Origin: Euperipatoides rowelli
Taxonomy: Eukaryota; Onychophora; Udeonychophora; Euonychophora; Peripatopsidae
Length of the DNA: 21,041 nucleotides
Assembly: GCA_003024985.2 (NCBI GenBank)
Contig: PXIH01S0001525.1
Direction: 5' to 3' (one strand)
Shown: positions 11,401 through 20,400 of the stretch, piece by piece
How the letters are laid out: the number at the start of each line of letters is the position of its first letter
How positions within the stretch are numbered: position 1 is the first letter of the stretch
Program-made: the position numbers and the translations under genes
Notes under the pieces: model-generated
The model's database searches: none
The model's input: only the letters and a program-made list of their open reading frames with translations
Told to the model about the DNA's origin: nothing

Positions 11401-14400
11401 GAATTCATTATAGATTTTGTAAACTTTTGTACTACAAACTAGGTCTATCATATGACCAAGAGTTTCATATATCAAAATGCTGGAATACTTTGGATTATAC
11501 TCTTTAGAATCAATCAGGAAGATAACATGCAAAAATTTTCTACCATGTCTTACATGGTAATATATTCTCGCCAGATTTACTTAGAAATATAAATATAACG
11601 GTAGTGACCTAAAAACAAGACATCAGAGACTATTTACTCAAGAGTTTTTTATACTTCTTAGTTGTGGCGGCTTATACAAAGTGGCGAGTGAATGAAATTT
11701 TCTTATTGGTCGAATTTCGACCAACACTGGATTACTAGTTCAAATAGTTAAATGACCTAAATCTATCACCTTTTGTAACATACTCAGATTTCCTAATAGC
11801 CTTTAAAGGGATGATTTCTGGTATTTAAATGTTATATACTGTTTTTATTGATAACTATTTTTGTTTGCCTATGTAATTTTTGTGTCTATATCTACTGTAT
11901 TCTTATATCTAATATTGACACACCATTTGCTTTTGTGCCGTTGCTTATGGAAATATAAATAAATACACTGTACTGACATTTGCTTTACAAAATTACAAGT
12001 TTTTTTAATTTAATTTAAGGCTTTTTTTCACAATATGGAAGATATGCTATATGTACATTGTACAATTTTTATAACATTAAGTTACAGTCCAGTTACATAT
12101 TTTTTTAGCAAATTGGATTTGTTTTATAATAGCAATATCAGTCAGCATGTTGCCTGTTTCAATTTATAAAATGAAAATGTATTAATAATAATAATAAATT
12201 TGGAATTAATCTAATGAAAAGATTACCTATTAATGTAATCTTTTTGTTTTGATTATTATTGTAAATCATTTTAAAAAAGTATTATTTGTGTAACTATTGG
12301 TAATGAATAATTTGTAGTCAATTTATAATGTTTTTATTATGTTAATTTTACATTTTATCTTAAATTTAATAAATTAAATGATAAAAAAACCCATTTTTAC
12401 AAACATGTACCCAACCTGGTCACATAAGAAAAAAAATCATGGAATTAAAAATATTCAAATTGTAGTGGCAGAATCTGCATATTGTCCATATTGTTGGAAT
12501 TAGGATATACAATTGCAAATCGTGTTTTTTTTTTCAGTTCTGTATGACACTGTGTATTTAATTCTCTGGTATATACTGTAAGCTTTTGACATGGATGATT
12601 ATAAGAAACTGCTAAGTATATTGAAGAATATAGGAATTTATGGAAAAGACTTATAAGCAACCTGTACAAAAGACAGGCAGCATTTAGGATAATAATTTCA
12701 TCAATTTATTTGAAGTAAAGTGTGCCTTAAGGCAATGATGCTAGTGGTCTTACTAATTTTTCCACATATATATATATATATAATGAATATTATAGATGAA
12801 GTACTAAATGACATTTACATGAAAGCAACAAGAGGAAAGATCTTTAACAGAATAAGGTATGTTGATGGCAGTGCTATTTTCTTGGCCAGCATGGCAGAAT
12901 TGGATAAAGCTTTGTAAAAATTACTAGTAAAAAATCCATCAAATTGGCATTTTTTTTTTGGGGGGGGGGGGCAAATAAATTGGGAAATGACTTTAATTCT
13001 ACACTAAACGAATTGACGAAGGATGAAGTACTAAATGACATTTACATGAAAGCAACAAGAGGAAAGATCTTTAACAGAATAAGGTATGTTGATGGCAGTG
13101 CTATTTTCTTGGCCAGNATACATATTCTAGACCTCAAGTGTAACCAAAATTTGCAATTTCAACTTAATTGAAGAATCTAAAAAAATAGATTTTTGGGGAC
13201 CCCTATCATCCCCATGTGACCACCTANGNCNTTGACNTTTTATATACATATTCTAGACCTCAAGTGTAACCAAAATTTGCAATTTCAACTTAATTGGAGA
13301 ATCTAAAAAAATAGATTTTTGGGGACCCCTATCATACCAATGTGACCACCTAGGACTTTGACCTTTTATGTACATATTCTAGACCTCTAAGGTAACACCA
13401 ATTTCAAATTTCAACTTAATTGGACAAACCATTGGGGAGAAAATGCAATTTAAAGAGTTTGGACTGACAGACACACAGAGAAAATTTGTTTTCTAATATA
13501 CTAATAATATTCTTTTGGTTTCATAGTGTGAGTTTCTTGTTGGGTTCCATGATGTTTCTATGAGAGTGAATGTTGCCTCAATCTTCTTCCACTGACCTGG
13601 CTGACAAGTAGAGCTTTGATGGTAACTTTTACTAGAAGAATAAGAGCTTCAGAAAAATCGGCAATTGTTCTCTGCTTTAAATACCGTATTAACAATTCAT
13701 CCTTCAAGTTCTTAGTAAATATAACATTTTAACTAAGATTATCAGTGGTTTTCAAACAGGAACAATTTAAGATGTTATTTTTCAACTTCAGTAACAGGAT
13801 CGAAAGTCTTTGTTTATAAGATGATCTTCATAATACATGAAGACCATTCTCACCACTTGAGAACCAGTAGACCAAGTTACAGTCTAAAATGGCTCATATC
13901 ATACTATAGAAAAAAACCCCTATTTAACATAATTTCAAATTTCTTCAAATATTAATAGGCTATAACAGATCATATGATGATGATTGAAATATCCAAGCCA
14001 ATCAAATAAAAATCACAATAACCAATCAAATAATAAATAAAGGTCCTCTTCATTGATTAAACATGACAAAAAGATGAAATCAAAATGGGTGCTGGGTAGG
14101 AAAACTGGCTGAGAAACGTCAACATAACAAGGTATTGGTATAGTAAAATATTCATCTTCTATTTCAATAACAAAGCAATCAAAATCCTTTTGTAATAATT
14201 TTAAAATTTTGGAGATCAAAATGTATGATATTATGAGAGATAAAAATGGAACAAATTAGTATTTTTGGAAGAGCAAGAATGTGCTAAATTTCATATTTTG
14301 GTTGTGAAATTTGGCCAGAACACAATACTATAATAATATCAGCATTAATGGTCTGTTAAATTCAAAAGTTAACTATTCCAGCCATTTTAGACCTACTCTT

Positions 14401-17400
14401 AAATGTTTTAAAATATTAATTAAATTAGGCTTATTCATCACTGATACATTCTTTTTCGTCCATAATTTAAATATTTAATTACAAAAGTGTAATGAAATTT
14501 AAATGATGATTTAAAAAGATAACTATTTTCTTACCTCCCGCTGGATGACCTCTATGATCGCTGTTAATAGATCCCATGTCATCAATAATAACATCATTTG
14601 CATGGATTTCAAGATTTCTGGAAACCAATTGACCACCTCCAAAAACATGAAGTGTATTAGTATGTATTACTCTAGGCTTCAATCCATTGTTAGCGACCAT
14701 CAAACCATTATTACGAATATGGATTGTGTTGAAACGAACAGAGTCGACAGTATTATTATCAGCACCAATCATTTCATGAATTTGCAATTCACCTAAATAA
14801 AAGGAAAAAAATGTGATAAAATCATGTGAGCAATATGTTGCAAAAATGATGGAATATTTTTATTTAATACTGATAAATTATGGTTAAGGCCTGGATTAAA
14901 AGAAATAATGGAGTCACTAGTGATGCTGAAAACTACCATATTATAACATAGTTGATACAAAATACAATGTATGGACTACTATTTAAGATCTTCATCTAAA
15001 ATATCGGCAAAAAATCAGTCATTCTCTCTTCTCTTTATTTTAAGATATGTTTTATTCACATTTGGAACTTTTGAATGCCATTAAGATAAAGAGGAAGTAG
15101 CCAACAGCTTTGCCATTTTTTATTCTTGTAAAAGAAGGGGGAGAACAAATCTATATGTTGTACTTCAGATTTTATTTTGACTGACATCTCTTATGACATT
15201 TGTATGAAATGGAATAAAACTTTGTTGATGACACAATCGGTGAAATATGTTTTATGCTCATGGAAGATTACAATATTTTTTCTTTTTATACTTTTAGTTA
15301 TTTTTTTTCGCTTCCATCTCTTAGGAGATTAAAAAAATGAATTGATGGATGAAAGTCTATTGAGATATAGAATTTATGATTTATGGCCTTGGGGGAAAAA
15401 AAAGATTTTCTTAAAATATAAATATTGATAAAAAAAATAACGATGTATATTTATAACAAAATTGGTCTCTGACGCCCCAATTTCTGTGTTTTTCTAAACA
15501 AGATATTTTGATAAGCTTTTTTTTTTGGTTGTATGACATTTTGATAGCCTTTATACACTGAATAATTTTTTAACTTCAAGGTCCATTTGGCTGCCTCCCA
15601 GATGTGGTACCCAGGGCATTTGCCCCCTCTTGCCCCCCCCCCCTAGATCCAGCACTGAGTATTTATGTACAACCATGTTGCCCAGTTTGTTTAACGTCAA
15701 TGCTCCATCCCTGATATTGTCTACACCTTGCTTTGCCTGCACTCTGCCGAGTTTTTTTTAACGATCAACATAGTACTGTTTTATTACAATAATTACATCA
15801 TAATTACAGAAATTTAACTCGGAAACAGCCTGAGTGACATTTTTAAGCTTAGTTGTGGCTTCATTCACTAGTATTTTACTAGCCCACACCTAGATGACGT
15901 ACCAATAATTTCTGCTAAATTTTAAACAGAAATAATCTAAAATAATGCATCATAAATTAGTTAATTTTATAGATATACAGTATGTTTTCTTTATTCTTCA
16001 TAGACCTGTAGACCCTCGTTACCATTTTTGCAAACTCCTAGGGATCCCTTGACAATATTTTGGTAAATTCTGATTGGATTATATAATATTTTGTGTTCTG
16101 GGTCTAGATACAATGATAATAAATTCGTTTTGTCATTATTGATAACAAGGGGATTTTTTTTTTAAAGTCATAAATTAATTTTTGCTTAGATTTGATTTTT
16201 TTCTATCTTGAATTTCATCTATAATTTTCATGTTATGCTGCAAACATTGTGGACTGGCCAGGGTGTAAGCTTGCTCGATGGCCAGGCTGTAAGCTTACTC
16301 GATGGCAAGTGGGCCCCCTATGGGGTTGTACCATTTTTCCCCACTTATGCATATTTTGAAAATTTTATTTATTTCTTATAAAAATTAATTGATAGTCTTG
16401 AAGTTGTGGGTGTGTCCCTTTTGTCTCCTAGCAACCAATATTTTAGACCCAGTCCACCACTTATTGTAACATTATGAAATATACATTGTAACATGTAAAA
16501 TGTACATTGTAACATGTTAAAATATACACTGCAAACATGATAAACAAAGCACACAGTAACATGGTAAAATCCCCATTATAATATGTACATTGTAACATGG
16601 TCAAATATACACTGCAACATGGTAAAATAAGCACCAGTAATATGGTAAAATGCACTCTACAACGTTTAAATGTACACGTAACTTGATTAATCTACACTGT
16701 AACATGGTTAAATGTACACTATAACAATTTACATTGTAACATGGTAAAATGTACACATTAATATGGTAAAACACATACTTGCACATTTATTAATTCACTT
16801 ATTTCAACATGTTCTTAAATTCACCTAATTGGATTAAGGTTGGGACATAATTTATTATTGATTCAACTAATTGATTTTGTGTTTAGGGCTGATTAAAGGT
16901 TAAATGTAAATTAAAAAAAAAATGTTAAGGCAGTTCTTAAAAATTATCTTTGCCAGTACTAGACGTTTAGCTTTTGCTGGGGTAATTGTGCTGAGCAATT
17001 TGTTAAGCAGACACTAGTTAGAAACGTGAACAGAATAAGAGACCCTGACAGGTTATAGGTTACTGTATAAATAAAAATCATAAATCATTTAATAAAAATA
17101 ATAATAAATTGTAACTTTACCTTTATTTTCGATGGTAATATTTTCACAATCTGCTAATACTCCTTCAATATTCATCTTGACTCCTGAAACTTTCAAATTT
17201 CCCTGGATGGTTGCATGACCGCCGCGATATAAATAGAAATCGACCGGTAATTCTTTGCTTGCTATATAAAAATCCTGATTCTTTCGTATATGGAGTCGGC
17301 CGCTTCGATCGCCAAAAATAGATCCGACTCTAATATTTAATGATGAACTATGATCTTCAAATTCAGTAAATCCCAATTCGCCTCCACCATAAATATGTAA

Positions 17401-20400
17401 TTCATCGAGAACAATGTCTTCCGAAAAATTATGACTTAAGGGGATATTAGTTAATATATTAGATAAATTTGAAGGGTACAGCCAAACAATTGAGGACACT
17501 TTGTTCATGTTAAGTGGTTCGGATAAACGATTGTCAGTTGAGAGCTTTCTTCTTTCTAAATTGTTGATATAAAGTGTCCGATTACTAAGTTCTCTACTAA
17601 CATTTGAATTGTGAGTTATCTGCGCTTCCATACTTGTAGAATCCAACAAAGTTTCATTGAATGCAACAATCTTGTGAAAATAAGCAGTACCGGGCCCTCC
17701 AGAATCGTAATTGCTGTTACCTCCGGGTGCATGTATCTTACCTGTAAAAAAAAAAAGGGTTTTAATAAGATTGGAATTTTATAATTAAATTAGGGTGTAT
17801 CAAAATTCCTTCACACATTGCAATGGGATTATTTCATTTATCAATTTCTTAAATATGAAGTATAAGATTAATGGTAATACTTAAATATTTTCATTTTAGC
17901 TATATCAGCTAACAAATCAGATTAGAACGAAAATGTAAGAGCTATGAAGAAAGAAAAAAATAGAGAGAGAGAGGAGAGAGAGAGAAAGAGAGAAGTGGAA
18001 GGGAAAATTTGAAGGGGAAGAGAGTTAGTTTAATAAAAATAGTGGCATATCGTCTAAAGCTGAATCAAATTTTCAAGCTAAATGCTTAATTTTATTTCTT
18101 TATTTTTATTTTTGCTTGTTGGCATCTCCAGTTATAATTTCAAATCAAATAATTCTACAGTAAATGAATAGTCAACAAACTTACCTATAAAACTGTTATA
18201 TTTATAATAAACAGCTAATCGGCCACCAGAGCCACCCCCAGAATGCATGTTTGAATTGCTAGACCAACCATTTCCTCCTGAAATATCAATTATACCATCT
18301 CCATCGAAGTGACTGGTTTCTATCCAAATACTTCCTGCAGAGCCACCACCCGAAGAAGGAGATTTTGCCATACCACCAGCAGTTGATATTTCCCCATCAA
18401 TTGTCAGAGTATCTGATACATTAAAAAACAAACGACCACCACCAAATCCTGGGATGAAAGGAAACCAACCAACTCCACCATTATGTCCAAAGTCTTTTGG
18501 CATTGCAAAATAACCATGGGCTATGCCAACTTCAGATTGTCCAAACCCTTTACCACCATTGCTGGCGTGACCAGCACCTGAAGCACCAAATGTATTTGAT
18601 TTCCCAGCATGTGGTCCTAAAAACAAAATAAATAATAATAAATTTATTAATTTTTTTATAAAATATATTAAAAAAAAAAATAGATTAGGACTAGGGACAA
18701 CCTTGCTGGACTATAGTCTGTTGTTGTCGACGTATTTGTATTTGTATATACCATTAATAATAAATTGATATTATATACCGGTATTTAAAAATAAATTTCA
18801 AACCCAGAAGGCTTGTAGTAACATATCTTACACCTGAATGAAAACACCTGAGAGAACCTTCAACTTAAATGACACCTGAAAATTTAGCCTCTGATTTAAT
18901 CTACTTTAGAATGACTAGTATGCCTTAAGAAAATTAAATCGATTTTATAATTTAAACTATCTTATGTTTCAAAAAGACAAAGCTTTGGCCAATGTGGACT
19001 AGCTGCATAATGCATCTTACCTGTAACAACTGGCGCCAGCCCATCAGCTGATATTTGACCATTTGCTTCCACAGTGATATTAATATAATGAGCTTCCAAA
19101 TCGTTGCAAACAAACTAAAAATACCACATTAAAGTAGAAAATAAAATTAATGGAAATACAAATATTTTTGTATATATAAACATCTTGAAATGGGCATATA
19201 GGATTCCTATGATTAAAGTGATAAAGTATAAAATATATGTTTGGAATTTTTTTATATCAGTTTGTCAAATTTGGTCTTCTTAGGTGACATAAAATCATCT
19301 GCAATCCAGTGAACAACATAGACCATTCTTTATATAGACCATACACAGAACATTAGCAAAAGTAATGGGACATACCATGTAGATGACGATTTTGTGCAAG
19401 TTACAGTATTTGTTTTTTTTTAATATGTTACATTATCATATTTTGCCTATATCAATCTTGGACCTTAAGACTAAAACAAAAGACCATTATGTGGAATATA
19501 TGTCCATTTCTCTTTCTGTGTACTTCGTAATTCAGGGTGGATGTTGATTTTTTTTTTGTTCTGTTTGTCTGGTAAATTCTCCAAAACAATTGACAGTAGG
19601 CCTACTTCTATTGCACTTGAATATTAACTACTGTATGTGCTAATAGCTATAAATCTTCCAATTTATTTTGAGTAGGCCTATGTTTGATCCAGTATATTAT
19701 TAATACATCTACATGTGGATCTTCTTCATAGTATGTATTAAGGATGATATTTTAATGAAATTCAGGTACTTTTATTTTAAAATAACCAATAGACCTAATT
19801 CATGTCAGGTAAAATAATGACAAAGTGTCCCCCATAGTTATTTTTTTTAGGGGTTTGTCTCTATATCTTTATTTAATGAAAAAAGAATAAGTACATCAAT
19901 ATAATCGAATGGTCTAAAATATAAAGCAAATGGGTACATAAGAAATTAAACATCAAATAGATTCATATAAATGTACAAAGTATTGCAAAAAGGCACCATA
20001 AGGAGACATAACAATCAGAAAAAGTTTAATGCATAATAACAGAAAAGGTGATCAAAATTATTATAGAAAGGGAGAAATGATATCTGTTTACTAAGGTTAC
20101 CCTTATAAATAGGAATTCAAGAGCTAACTTGAAGAACAAATCAAAAAGTGCTGATGTTCCGGTGGGTCAGTTGGTAAGAAGGCAGGTTGCGCTGCCAACC
20201 AAGACATCCTGGGTTCGAACCCTGCTTAGGGCATGGACGTCATGTAACATTTTCTAAAGAAAACATTATCCTGTTTTTTTTTTAAAAAAAAGGAAAAAAA
20301 TCTAAAAGATTTGGAGTGGCATTATAGGGGGATTCAATATTTGGGATGTTTATAGGCCTTAAATCACTGATAGCCAATGATAAAGAGAATCACAGCCCTC

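Noticed and set aside
15551-15742. Minus-strand glycine-containing frame (LDLGGGGKRGQ) as a further exon of the repeat gene
   Set aside because: The glycines come from a C homopolymer, the rest does not match any repeat, and exons 4 and 5 already join in frame without it.
16464-16785. Possible CRISPR array
   Set aside because: Units are contiguous and degenerate with no unique spacers, and the window is eukaryotic.
16369-16786. Cys- and Tyr-rich minus-strand frames resembling small cysteine-rich peptides
   Set aside because: They are translations of the 24-bp minisatellite and the MITE candidate; the regular cysteines follow the repeat unit.
20156-20233. Functional tRNA gene
   Set aside because: Acceptor arms do not pair and the D and T stems are mismatched; it is better read as SINE-derived.
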